From Brevibacterium yomogidense (GTDB lineage: Bacteria > Actinomycetota > Actinomycetes > Actinomycetales > Brevibacteriaceae): DNA of 64,000 nt. The stretch covers positions 1 to 64,000 of the forward strand of contig NZ_FWFF01000013.1 in assembly GCF_900163715.1 (NCBI RefSeq). Reading direction: 5' to 3'. Numbering within the stretch: the stretch's first letter is position 1; each line of letters begins with the position of its first letter. A program made the position numbers and the translations under genes. Shown piece after piece: positions 15,773 to 27,366 of this stretch. The notes beneath the pieces were generated by a model. That model was not told the origin of the DNA. It was given only the letters and a program-made list of their open reading frames with translations, and searched no databases.

Positions 15773-16822
15773 TCAGGAGCCCAGGATCTCGGAGGAGATC
15801 CTGTGGACCTCCTCGACGATGAGCCCGGGGACGGCGGGGTCGGTGTCGGGCAGAACGCCGTGGCCCAGGTTGAAGACGTGTCCGCCGTCGTGGGCGAGGC
15901 CTGCTCGCACGATCTCCTCGACGCGCGGACGGAGCACGTCCCACGGCGCGAACAGCATCGCGGGGTCGAGGTTCCCCTGCAGGGCCAGTCCCTGCGGGAC
16001 CCGCCGAGACGCGTCCGCGAGGTCGACACGGAAATCGACACCGATGACATCAGTGCCGACCGTTGCCATATCGGGCAGCAGCTCACCCGTCTGCACGCCG
16101 AAGTGGAAGGACGGGACGTCATGGTGGGACAGCGAGGAGAAGACGGCTGCGGAGTGCGGGAGGACGAACCGCCGGTAGTCCGCGGCGGACAGGTAGCCGG
16201 CCCACGAGTCGAACAGCTGGAACGCCTGTGCGCCGGCAGTCAGCTGGACATCGATGAAGGTGGCGGACATGCGACCGAGCTTCTCGAGGATCGCGGAGAA
16301 CAGCTCCGGATCCCCCAGCATCATCGCCTTCGTCTTCTCGTGGTTGCGGCTGGGACCGCCCTCGATCAGGTAGCTCGCCACGGTGAAGGGTGCGCCGGCG
16401 AATCCGATGAGTGCCGTGTCCGGATGCTTCGCATCGAGCTCTGCACGGACCCGGCCGATCGATTCGGCGATGTCCGAGATGGCGTCCGGCGTCAGGTCCT
16501 CGAGTCGTTCGAGGTCTGCACGCGTGCGCACCGGGTGCTCGATGACCGGGCCGGTCCCCGGAACGATCTCCACTGCGACTCCGGCCGCTTCCAGCGGCAC
16601 GACGATATCGGAGAAGAAGATCGCCGCATCGACGCCGTGCCGGCGGACGGGCTGCAGGGTGATCTCCGAGACGAGATCCGGGGTGCGGCAGGACTCCAGC
16701 ATGCTCGTGCCGGCGCGCAGCTCACGGTATTCGGGGAGGGACCTCCCCGCCTGCCTCATGAACCACACCGGAGTGCGGCTGACGGACTCTGAGCGAGCGG
16801 CGGAGACCAGGGTGTTCTGCAT
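15773..16822 (-). CDS. hemE: Uroporphyrinogen decarboxylase
   Basis: A 349-residue HemE that removes four carboxyls from uroporphyrinogen III to give coproporphyrinogen III. It has the N-terminal active-site motif PVWFMRQAGRSLPEYR and the second conserved stretch GFAGAPFTVASYLIEGG; HFGVQTGELL and the C-terminal NLGHGVLPDTDP also fit. First gene of the hemE-hemY-chdC run. A longer frame upstream is not used, since the family starts close to this ATG. Confidence 0.97.
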   Translation of the reverse strand: MQNTLVSAARSESVSRTPVWFMRQAGRSLPEYRELRAGTSMLESCRTPDLVSEITLQPVRRHGVDAAIFFSDIVVPLEAAGVAVEIVPGTGPVIEHPVRTRADLERLEDLTPDAISDIAESIGRVRAELDAKHPDTALIGFAGAPFTVASYLIEGGPSRNHEKTKAMMLGDPELFSAILEKLGRMSATFIDVQLTAGAQAFQLFDSWAGYLSAADYRRFVLPHSAAVFSSLSHHDVPSFHFGVQTGELLPDMATVGTDVIGVDFRVDLADASRRVPQGLALQGNLDPAMLFAPWDVLRPRVEEIVRAGLAHDGGHVFNLGHGVLPDTDPAVPGLIVEEVHRISSEILGS

Positions 16823-16886
16823 GGGGCCCAGTCTCGCAGACCGCCGCGCCCGACGAGAACACCGCTGTGCCGCGGTACGGCAAATC

Positions 16887-17420
16887 TCAGCTGGTGGGCG
16901 CCCCGTCGTCCGGCAGCCGGTGGAACGCGCGATTGCGGTAGACGAGCGCGTCACCGGGATCACCGCTCCTCACCTCCGTGATCTCCGCCACGACCACGAC
17001 GGCCTCGCCGAGTTCGACCGTGTGGGTCACGTGGCCGACGAGTGACGCGGATGCGTCTGCCAGCACCGGCGTGCCGTCCGGCAGGTACTCCCACCCCTCA
17101 GCAGGGGTGAAGCGCTGGGTGCCGTGCATCGCGAACGTCTGTGCGAGGCCGGCGTGCCGGGCGTTCACGAGGTTCACACTGAGCGCATCCGCGTCCAGCA
17201 GCCCCACGGCGGAGCGGCTGGACCGCATCAGTGAGAAGAGGACAGTCGTCGGTGTGACGGACACACTCGCGACGCTCGAGGCGGTCATGCCGACGGGTCC
17301 CGCCTCGCCGGATGCCGCGATGATCGCGATCCCACCGGGGTGGTGCCTGAAAGCCGTTCTGAATGCGGCGCTCAGATCCTGGTCGCTCGTCGCGGGTGTC
17401 GTCGTGTCCACAGCCGTCAT
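16887..17420 (-). CDS. Flavin reductase family protein
   Basis: A 177-residue FMN-binding split-barrel protein: FRHHPGGIAIIAASGEAGPVGMTASSVASVSVTPTTVLFSLMRSSRSAV is the flavin_reduct signature (residues about 20-70), followed by FAMHGTQRFTPAEGW and a C-terminal VYRNRAFHRL. Such proteins supply reduced flavin to two-component monooxygenases. No partner oxygenase is near. ATG at 17420 with GGAGGG upstream was chosen over the upstream ATG. Divergent from the DUF3000 gene. Confidence 0.85.
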   Translation of the reverse strand: MTAVDTTTPATSDQDLSAAFRTAFRHHPGGIAIIAASGEAGPVGMTASSVASVSVTPTTVLFSLMRSSRSAVGLLDADALSVNLVNARHAGLAQTFAMHGTQRFTPAEGWEYLPDGTPVLADASASLVGHVTHTVELGEAVVVVAEITEVRSGDPGDALVYRNRAFHRLPDDGAPTS

Positions 17421-17533
17421 CGCCCTCCGTTCCACCGCTGCGGCGGCCCGCTCACCGGGCCGCATGCGGCTCATGCTCCTCAATGCCCGAATGCATCCGA
17501 TCTATTCCGGGATGACCACGGCGTGGATCCTCT

Positions 17534-18181
17534 GTGTCGCACCCCTCAGCCCCTATCGTGGACGACGTGGCATCACCGTCCTCGCTCCATCCCGTCCCCC
17601 AGTCGTTCTCACGAGTGAAGAATGTGCTCGAGGGAGTCGCCGACGTGCCCCATGTCTCCGTCTCCGCGATCCGGGCACCGTCGAAGCTCGCCCCGTTCGC
17701 CACCGCGATCGGCGCTGAGGTCCACGCCGATGCCTCGTTCCAGCGAGTGTCCGGCGAGGAGATCGACGAGCTCGCCACCGGGCGCGTGGTGGTGCTCCAC
17801 GATCCGGCCGCCCCCGACGAATGGCAGGGGGACTTCCGCATCGTCTCCTACATCCGAGCGGAGCTGGAGCACGACATGGGCAACGAGGCCCTGCTGGGCG
17901 CCGTCGCCTGGTCCTGGCTGACGGATGCCCTCGAATCGCACGACTGCGACGTGCGTGCCGCCGGCGGCACGACGACGCGGGTGCTCTCCGAGAGCTTCGG
18001 CACCCTCGCCGCGCGGCCGTCCACGATCGACCTCGAGCTGCGCGCTTCGTGGACTCCCGTCCTCGATGAGCCCGAGGACATCACAGACCACTTCGACGCA
18101 TGGGTGGACCTGCTCACGACGATCGCCGGACTGCCCCCGCTGCCCGCCGGCGTCACTGCTCTCCCCGGGCGGCGCCGGTGA
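17534..18181 (+). CDS. DUF3000 family protein
   Basis: A protein of up to 215 residues. The recognisable DUF3000 region runs from FSRVKNVLEGV through ELATGRVVVLHDPAAPDEWQGDFRIVSYIRAELE to the Gly/Thr segment GGTTTRVLSESFG. The family is conserved in actinobacteria, nearly always directly before ribonuclease D, as here; its function is unknown. The start is unsure: GTG codons at 17534, 17558 and 17567 are all possible and none has a good RBS. The stop overlaps the rnd start (GTGA). Confidence 0.85.
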   Translation: MSHPSAPIVDDVASPSSLHPVPQSFSRVKNVLEGVADVPHVSVSAIRAPSKLAPFATAIGAEVHADASFQRVSGEEIDELATGRVVVLHDPAAPDEWQGDFRIVSYIRAELEHDMGNEALLGAVAWSWLTDALESHDCDVRAAGGTTTRVLSESFGTLAARPSTIDLELRASWTPVLDEPEDITDHFDAWVDLLTTIAGLPPLPAGVTALPGRRR

Positions 18182-19377
18182 GCTCAGGAAGCACGGATGA
18201 GACGCTGCCCCTGCTCAGTGCGCCGGTCGACGGGGTCCCCGACGTCATCGACACGGCAGCCGGTCTCGACGAGGCCGCGCGCTCGCTCGCCGCGGGGACC
18301 GGATCAGTCGCCGTCGACGCGGAGAGGGCCTCGGGGTACCGGTACGGTCAGCGGGCGTTCCTCGTCCAGCTCCGACGCGAGGGTGCGGGCACGATCCTCA
18401 TCGACCCCGAACCGTTCCCAGACCTCCGTGCACTCGACGACGTGCTCCGCGGCACCGAGTGGGTCCTGCACGCCTCGACCCAAGACCTCCCCTGCCTCGC
18501 TGATCTCGATATGAAGCCGGACGCTCTGTTCGACACAGAGGTCGCGGCCCGCTTCCTGGGGTTCGAGCGCTTCGGGCTCGCCGCTGTCGTCGGCGAGACG
18601 GTCGGCGTGCGGCTCGCGAAGGAGCACTCCGCCGTCGACTGGTCCACCCGACCGCTGCCGGAGTCATGGCTGGCGTACGCCGCGCTCGACGTCGAGGTGC
18701 TCCTCGACGTCGCCGACGATCTGGACGCCCGTCTGCACGCGACGGGACTGGCCGAATACGCACAGCAGGAGTTCGAGCACCTCCTCGACTTCACGCCGAC
18801 CGTCCACGACGAGCCGTGGCGCCGCCTCAACGGCCTCGGATCCCTCAAGGTGCCCCGTCAGCTCGGCCGTGCCCGTGAGCTGTGGACATCCCGCGAGGCG
18901 ATCGCCCGTGACGGCGACACGGCCCCCAGCCGCATCCTGCGCGACCGCGAGATCGTCGCACTCTCATCCGCCCGGGTCCGCACCGCCGACGATGTGTTCC
19001 GCACACTGGGCACCGGTCGCCTCACACGACGGCACGCACAGCGGTGGGCCGACGCGCTGATGCGGGCGGATTCACTGCCCGAGCAGGATCTCCCCCGCCG
19101 GCACAGGGCCACTGCGCCGGGTCGGAGGATGGACCGCGCACTCGTCAAGGAGCGCACGGATGCGCTGAAGACCGGGATGAGGGACCTGTCTGAGACCACG
19201 GGCATCCCCCACGACCTGCTGCTGCAGCCGGCGCTCGTGCGCAGCGCCGCAGCACTGCCCGATCCGGGCGACCCGGACGCTCTCGAGGAGTTCCTCGTCG
19301 ACGCCGGAGCCCGGCAGTGGCAGCGGGAGCTGTCTCTGCCGGTGCTGGTCGACGCGGCTCGCTCTGTGAGGGGCTGA
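18178..19377 (+). CDS. rnd: Ribonuclease D (DEDDy exonuclease with HRDC domain)
   Basis: A 399-residue 3'-5' exoribonuclease. The exonuclease domain (about 20-195) shows VAVDAERA (Asp and Glu), WVLHASTQDLPCL (Asp) and YAALDVEVLLDV (Tyr and Asp), the DEDDy set. The HRDC domain follows (about 230-300), and a second helical segment with an Arg-rich linker completes it. Roles in tRNA and other small-RNA 3' trimming are known for the family. GTG at 18178 overlaps the DUF3000 stop; the longer frame upstream is a shadow of that gene. Confidence 0.92.
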   Translation: MSSGSTDETLPLLSAPVDGVPDVIDTAAGLDEAARSLAAGTGSVAVDAERASGYRYGQRAFLVQLRREGAGTILIDPEPFPDLRALDDVLRGTEWVLHASTQDLPCLADLDMKPDALFDTEVAARFLGFERFGLAAVVGETVGVRLAKEHSAVDWSTRPLPESWLAYAALDVEVLLDVADDLDARLHATGLAEYAQQEFEHLLDFTPTVHDEPWRRLNGLGSLKVPRQLGRARELWTSREAIARDGDTAPSRILRDREIVALSSARVRTADDVFRTLGTGRLTRRHAQRWADALMRADSLPEQDLPRRHRATAPGRRMDRALVKERTDALKTGMRDLSETTGIPHDLLLQPALVRSAAALPDPGDPDALEEFLVDAGARQWQRELSLPVLVDAARSVRG

Positions 19378-19446
19378 ACGGACCCGCCTCACCGGGCCCG
19401 GGCCGGCGTCACTGGCACTTCGAACTTCACGTGCCGCGGGCCGGGC

Positions 19447-21351
19447 TCACTGGCCCCGTGGCAGCCTCGCGAGGATCTGCTCGGTCATCGCGTCGACCGT
19501 GAGCCCCGCGTATTCGAGGATCTCGTCGCGCGTGCCCTGGGGAAGGAACCCGTCGGGCACGCCCAGCTCGACGACGCCCACCGTCGAGTCGTCCGCGCGC
19601 AGCTCCTGCCGCAGACGCGAGCCGACTCCTCCCGTGCGGATCCCGTCCTCGATGACCGCGGCCAAGCGGTGCGACTGTGCCATGCCCTGCACGGATTCCG
19701 GGACGGGCAGCGCCCACCGCGGATCGACGACCGTCGCTCCGATGCCCGCGTCGGCGAGTCGCCGGCGCACGGCCAGCGCACGGTCCGCCAGCGCGCCCAC
19801 GGACACGATGAGCACGTCCGGGGACAGGCCCTCCGGGACCTCCGCGAGCACATCCGCCCCATCGTCGGTGCGGCGCAGATGCGAGATCTCCGTGCCGACC
19901 TTGCCGCGTGAGAAGCGGACCACGGTCGGAGCGTCGTCGACCGCGACCGCCTCTCCGAGCTCCTCGACGAGACGCTCCGCATCACGCGGCGCTGCGAGGC
20001 GGAGGCCCGGCACGGCCTGCAGCAGGGCCATGTCCCAGATGCCGTGGTGGCTCGCCCCGTCCGGCCCCGTCACTCCGGCCCGGTCGAGGACGAACGTCAC
20101 GCCCTGACGATGCAGGGCGACGTCCATGAGGAGCTGGTCGTATGCCCGGTTCATGAACGTCGCGTAGAGGCAGACGACCGGGTGCAGTCCTCCGTAGGAC
20201 AATCCGGCGGCAGAGGCGACCGCGTGCTGCTCCGCGATGCCCACGTCGAACACGCGCTCGGGGAACTCGTCGCGGAAGCGGGTGAGCCCCACCGGATCGA
20301 GCATGGCCGCGGTGATCGCGACGATGTCCTCGCGATCCCTGGCGAGCTCCGTGATCGCGTCGCCGAATGCGCTGGTCCAGGACCGTCCGGTGCTCGGCTG
20401 CGACTTCCCGGTGATCGGGTCGATCACGCCCACCGCGTGGAACTGGTCGACCTCGTCCTCGATCGCGGGGCCGTAGCCGTATCCCTTCCGTGTGACGGTG
20501 TGCACGACGACCGGACCGCTCTCGAAGTCCTTCGCGAGCTGCAGTGCCCGTTCGACGGCTTCCTGATCGTGGCCGTCGACCGGCCCGATGTACTTGAGCC
20601 CCAGCTCGTCGAAGATCCCCGTGTGGTCGTCGGCCGTCATATCGCGCAGTCCGCGCTTCATCCCCCGCATGGCGGTGTACGCCGCTCGGCCGGGGGGCCC
20701 GGACTGCTGCAGCCGCTCCTTGCCCCACGAGAGCAGCTTCTCGTAGCTGTTCGACGCGCGCAGCTCATCGAGGTGCGCCGCCATGCCGCCGACGGTGGGC
20801 GCGTAGGAGCGTCCGTTGTCGTTGATGACGATGACGAGCTTGCGCGGTGGACGGGAATCATCCGCCGCGATGGTGTTGAGCGCCTCCCACGCGACTCCGC
20901 CGGTCAGGGCCCCGTCGCCGATCACGGCGACCACCCAGCGGTCGTCCTCGCCGCGCAGCTGATGCGCCTTGGCGATCCCGTCCGCCCAGGACAGCGAGGT
21001 CGAGGCGTGCGAGTTCTCGACGACGTCGTGCTCGCTCTCGTCCCGCGAGGGGTATCCCGACAGCCCGCCGCGCTGGCGCAGCGTCGCGAAGCGATCGCGA
21101 CGACCCGTCACGTACTTGTGGACGTAGGACTGGTGTCCCACGTCCAGGAGGATCGTGTCCGCCGGGCTCTCGAACACGCGATGAAGTGCGAAGGTGAGCT
21201 CGACGACTCCCAGATTGGGGCCCAGGTGGCCGCCGGTGCGCGAGACCGTCGCGACGAGGTCCTCACGGACCTCCTTGGCGTACACCTCGCATTCGGCGAG
21301 GGACAGGGCCCGCAGGTCTGCGGGTGAGGAGACGGACTCCAGGAAAGTCAT
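19447..21351 (-). CDS. dxs: 1-deoxy-D-xylulose-5-phosphate synthase
   Basis: A 634-residue thiamine diphosphate enzyme that joins pyruvate and glyceraldehyde 3-phosphate, first step of the MEP route to isoprenoids (feeding the prenyl carrier made by UppS). The TPP motif GDGALTGGVAWEALN with downstream NDN, the transketolase pyrimidine domain with VFDVGIAEQHAV (catalytic Glu), and the C-terminal domain are complete. ATG at 21351 with AGGAG about 10 nt upstream. Convergent with rnd. Confidence 0.97.
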   Translation of the reverse strand: MTFLESVSSPADLRALSLAECEVYAKEVREDLVATVSRTGGHLGPNLGVVELTFALHRVFESPADTILLDVGHQSYVHKYVTGRRDRFATLRQRGGLSGYPSRDESEHDVVENSHASTSLSWADGIAKAHQLRGEDDRWVVAVIGDGALTGGVAWEALNTIAADDSRPPRKLVIVINDNGRSYAPTVGGMAAHLDELRASNSYEKLLSWGKERLQQSGPPGRAAYTAMRGMKRGLRDMTADDHTGIFDELGLKYIGPVDGHDQEAVERALQLAKDFESGPVVVHTVTRKGYGYGPAIEDEVDQFHAVGVIDPITGKSQPSTGRSWTSAFGDAITELARDREDIVAITAAMLDPVGLTRFRDEFPERVFDVGIAEQHAVASAAGLSYGGLHPVVCLYATFMNRAYDQLLMDVALHRQGVTFVLDRAGVTGPDGASHHGIWDMALLQAVPGLRLAAPRDAERLVEELGEAVAVDDAPTVVRFSRGKVGTEISHLRRTDDGADVLAEVPEGLSPDVLIVSVGALADRALAVRRRLADAGIGATVVDPRWALPVPESVQGMAQSHRLAAVIEDGIRTGGVGSRLRQELRADDSTVGVVELGVPDGFLPQGTRDEILEYAGLTVDAMTEQILARLPRGQ

Positions 21352-21494
21352 CGGGGGGCGACTCCTAACGGGAGGGCGAACGACGTTCCATCCTAACGCC
21401 TGCAGACGATGCGGCCGCCCATCGGGCACGGCGGGTGGCAGGATGGAGTGAGACGCCTGTGCCGTCGCATGGAGCGTGATCGCGGAGCAGAAGG

Positions 21495-23000
21495 ATGAGC
21501 ATGACGTCAACGGATCGATTCGCACGGACGGTGCGCACTGTCTCGGTGGTGTCCGGAGCATTCATCGTGCTCTGCCTCTTGACCACCATCGCACTGGCAG
21601 TGCTCGGTCGCCCGGATGAGCAGATCACCGCCGTTGAGGTCCACGATGATGCCGAGGTCCTGGACACCGTCCTCGTCGAGGAGGAGATCGCGGCGCTGGA
21701 CACGTACTCCCCTGTCCGTGTGGTCGTCTGGACGCGCGACGGTGCGCAGAGCGACAACGTCAATGCGGAGACGCTCGAGTGGGCCAGGGGCAGGCCCGAC
21801 GATGGGCTCCTCTCCCCAGACGGCCGGTATTGGGCGGACGGTACGCTCGTCGTCACTCTGTCCGTCGAGGAGACGACCGGAACGGGCAGCGGCGAGGTGG
21901 GCACGTACTTCGGCGAGGACATCGCCGTCGAGCCTCCCAGCGCGCAGCAGGAGCTCCAAGCCCATGGTTACGACCATTTCCAAGCGCTCAACTGGGACAC
22001 GGGCGTCGTCGCGATCGCGGACGCAGCCGCCGGTGAGATGGCGCGTCCCGCATGGACCCGCTTCGGCATCACATTCGGGATCCCCGTCGGCCTTGCGCTG
22101 CTGGCCGCAGCGAACATCGTGGGAGTTCGGACGATGAGCCGACGCTTCCTCGCGGCGAACGACCGCTTCTCGGTCACGACACAGGACGTCCACACGACCG
22201 TGTCGGAGTCGGAGTACGTGCTCGACCTCGACCACGGATTCGGCAGCCGGATCAAGAGCACCGCAGGATCAGTCCTGCGCCAGTACGACCGCACGCTCGA
22301 AGACCGCGATGCGATCGCGGAGGCTTCCGTATGGACGGTCAACGCGGCCAACATCCCCCTCTGGCGGGACATCCGCAGCATCCGCAGCTCCGCAGAGGAT
22401 ATCGAGGACTCGTCGGGACTGCTCCGTCGTGCAACGACCCTCTATATGGGCAGCGGCGAATGGAAGCAGGTCTGGGACGAGGAGATCGAAGAGACCGCCG
22501 AGCACCTGCGAACCGCGCGGGACGACGGAGGCCTGCGACGACGGGCCGGAGCCACCGCGGCTGCAGAGCTCCATGATTTCTGCACGACCGCGCTCGTGCG
22601 GCTGGAGGACGTCGCCGATCGCGGCGCTGCAGGTGGAGGCGAGAACATCTCAGAATGCCTCGGCGAGATCGCTGAGATCCGAGGCGAGCTCACGCAGCGG
22701 ATGACGGCGATCGAGAGAGCCGCCGCACCGAAGAACAGTGCGAAGGCCCGGTACGTGGACAGAGCCATCGCGGATGAGAGGTGGAGGCGCAACGACCGGT
22801 CGCGATCCATCACAGGATTCTATGACCGCCGCTCGTTCTACTCGCCCCGGTCCTTCATCGTGGGGTTCGCAGTCGGCGCGCGCAGCCACCGCAGAGCTGT
22901 GGAGCGCGAGAAGCGTGTTCAGAGTTCGGGAGGTTCACGAACCAGCTACGGGGCCTCGGGCGGCGGATTCCGCGGATCAGGAAGCTCCTCCCGCTTCTGA
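21495..23000 (+). CDS. DUF5129/TPM-like membrane protein
   Basis: A 501-residue membrane protein. TM1 is at about 16-38 and TM2 at about 188-210; the outside loop between them (about 40-180) contains EEEIAALDTYSPVRVVVWTRDG, the TPM_phosphatase-like start seen in DUF5129 proteins. The cytoplasmic half is helical with many charged residues (about 220-430). The C-terminus is Ser/Gly-rich and ends GGGFRGSGSSSRF, as in other TPM/DUF5129 proteins. No enzymatic role is known. A terminator follows. Confidence 0.7.
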   Translation: MSMTSTDRFARTVRTVSVVSGAFIVLCLLTTIALAVLGRPDEQITAVEVHDDAEVLDTVLVEEEIAALDTYSPVRVVVWTRDGAQSDNVNAETLEWARGRPDDGLLSPDGRYWADGTLVVTLSVEETTGTGSGEVGTYFGEDIAVEPPSAQQELQAHGYDHFQALNWDTGVVAIADAAAGEMARPAWTRFGITFGIPVGLALLAAANIVGVRTMSRRFLAANDRFSVTTQDVHTTVSESEYVLDLDHGFGSRIKSTAGSVLRQYDRTLEDRDAIAEASVWTVNAANIPLWRDIRSIRSSAEDIEDSSGLLRRATTLYMGSGEWKQVWDEEIEETAEHLRTARDDGGLRRRAGATAAAELHDFCTTALVRLEDVADRGAAGGGENISECLGEIAEIRGELTQRMTAIERAAAPKNSAKARYVDRAIADERWRRNDRSRSITGFYDRRSFYSPRSFIVGFAVGARSHRRAVEREKRVQSSGGSRTSYGASGGGFRGSGSSSRF

Positions 23001-23027
23001 GATGCGCCGGGCAGCAGCGGCACGACG

Positions 23028-23054
23028 AAGCCCCCACCGGATCGGTGGGGGCTT
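23028..23054 (+). terminator. Terminator after the DUF5129 gene
   Basis: AAGCCCCCACC, loop GGATC, GGTGGGGGCTT: 11-bp perfect stem followed by CTCC. Between convergent DUF5129 and acnA genes; probably serves both. Confidence 0.8.
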
Positions 23055-23116
23055 CTCCATGATCGGCCGCAGCCGGTGATCACCCGCGGCGATCGCTCAT
23101 CGCAGCGGGCCTCCGA

Positions 23117-25801
<2,685 letters not shown>

Positions 25802-25881
25802 CGTGTTTCTCCTCTTCTGCAGCTCTCGACACTCGCGGATGCCCGCGCCTGCCGAATTAGGCAATGCGGATGTTCCGTAAA

Positions 25882-25901
25882 GTATCTTGATGTCAAGATA
25901 C
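25882..25901 (-). promoter_or_regulatory. Palindromic operator in acnA promoter
   Basis: GTATCTTGA-TG-TCAAGATAC, a perfect 9-bp inverted repeat with a 2-bp centre, 81-100 nt upstream of the acnA start. On the minus strand its middle reads TTGACA, a consensus -35, so a bound protein would block RNA polymerase. The shape fits MarR-type operators (ATCTTGAnnTCAAGAT); no regulator gene is adjacent. Confidence 0.6.
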
Positions 25902-25963
25902 ATTCTATCGTGTCCGGATGCCCCCGGCCATTCGCCCCTCGGACTTCTCCCGGAATCGCCGAG

Positions 25964-27343
25964 TCAGCGGTCGAGGACTGCGACGAACTCCAGGTGCCCC
26001 GTGACGGGGAAGAGATCGTGCGCGACCACCGATGAGACCCGGAAGCCGCCGGCGACGAGCCTCTTCAGGTCGCGCGCGAGGGTGGCACCGTCGCACGATA
26101 CGTGGACGATCCGCTGGACGGATGACGCGAGGAGCGCATCCACGACTGCGGGTCCCGCCCCCGTTCGAGGCGGGTCGAGCACGGCTGTGCGCGCAGCGGC
26201 GAAGTCCGGTGCCCCTTCGACCCTTCCCACGTCGAATCGCGCATCGAGACCGCGCGCGTTCGCGACCGCGTCGGCCACCGCCTGCGCGGAGCCCTCGATC
26301 CCCGCGATGGAATGCCCCTGCTCCGCGAGGCCGATCCCCAGCAGGCCCGCACCACAATAGAGGTCCAGCACGGTCCCGCCGTCGGGGTCGCCCACTGCGG
26401 AGCGCACCGACGATACGAGAACGGCGGCCGCATCGCGGTGCACCTGCCAGAACCCATCGCCCCGCACGCGCAGGTCACGATCGACTCCCGGCACTCGTTC
26501 GCGCACCCATCCGTCTCCCTGCACGGTGTGGAGGGGGCGGGCGAACCGACCGCCGCGATTGCGCGCGCCTCTGCCGCGTGCGCGGGTCCCCGCTTCCGCG
26601 AGGATGCTCCATTCGCCGGGCCAGTCACGGGTCTGGCTGACCACCGCTTCGGCCTGCTCACGGGCACCGCCTCCGCGCAGGACCACCGCACCGGAATCAT
26701 GTCCGGCTGCCACTTCGACCCGGGTGACCCCGGGAAGGCGGAGGTCAGTGAGACCCAGCGCATTCACCTCGTCGACGGCCAGAGGGATGATCCCCGCGTC
26801 ATAGGGGATGACCGTGTGGCTGCCGGGGGCCAGCATGCCGAGCCGTCCATCTGCATCGACCGCGCTCTGCACCCGCGTGCGCCATGCCGTCCCGTCCAGG
26901 ACGCCTTCCCTGTCCGGGGCGCCTTCCGTGTCCGGGGCGCCTTCGCGGCTCGCGGACTCAGCTGCGGCCTCCAGCGGTGCCGGCAGGACGCGGAAGCCCA
27001 CCTGCGACGCATCGAGACCGCCGATCCGCTCGAGCTGGTCGGCTGCCGCCTGCTCCTTGAGCGCACGGGAGTGCACCAGTGCGACGTGGGCGAACTCGAG
27101 GCCGCCCGCACCCGGGACCCCCAGCGCGATGCGGCGGTCGGTGACGCGGTGGGGCGATGCCTCACGCACCTCGACCGTCCTCGCACGGAGCACGCGGCGG
27201 GACTCCCCCGTGATCTCCGCGTCGACCGTCTCCCCCGGGATGGCCCCGGCGACGAACACCGTGCGTCCGTCGTGGTGCGCCAGGGATTCGCCGCCCGCGG
27301 CGGGGCGGAGGATCTCAAGCGTCACACGGTCCTGTCCGCTCAT
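25964..27343 (-). CDS. TrmA/RlmCD-like class I RNA methyltransferase
   Basis: A 459-residue SAM-dependent uridine C5 methyltransferase. An N-terminal TRAM-like domain (VTLEILRPAAGGESLAHHDGRTVFVAGAIPGE) is followed by the catalytic domain: motif I VLDLYCGAGLLGIGLAEQG, DPPRTGAG, and HVSCDGATLARDL with the catalytic Cys. It likely methylates a uridine in 23S rRNA or tRNA, but which one is not clear. Residues about 134-152 are a tandem insert (EGAPDTEGAPDREG). No Fe-S cysteine quartet of the RlmD type is present. Confidence 0.88.
   Translation of the reverse strand: MSGQDRVTLEILRPAAGGESLAHHDGRTVFVAGAIPGETVDAEITGESRRVLRARTVEVREASPHRVTDRRIALGVPGAGGLEFAHVALVHSRALKEQAAADQLERIGGLDASQVGFRVLPAPLEAAAESASREGAPDTEGAPDREGVLDGTAWRTRVQSAVDADGRLGMLAPGSHTVIPYDAGIIPLAVDEVNALGLTDLRLPGVTRVEVAAGHDSGAVVLRGGGAREQAEAVVSQTRDWPGEWSILAEAGTRARGRGARNRGGRFARPLHTVQGDGWVRERVPGVDRDLRVRGDGFWQVHRDAAAVLVSSVRSAVGDPDGGTVLDLYCGAGLLGIGLAEQGHSIAGIEGSAQAVADAVANARGLDARFDVGRVEGAPDFAAARTAVLDPPRTGAGPAVVDALLASSVQRIVHVSCDGATLARDLKRLVAGGFRVSSVVAHDLFPVTGHLEFVAVLDR
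26902..26947 (-). repeat. In-frame 18-bp tandem repeat in methyltransferase gene
   Basis: CGCCTTCCnTGTCCGGGG twice (26902-26919, 26920-26937) and a partial third copy. It encodes repeats of EGAPD in a surface linker. Length polymorphism between strains is likely. Confidence 0.75.
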
Positions 27344-27366
27344 CTGCGCTCCCTGAGGTGCCCGGG

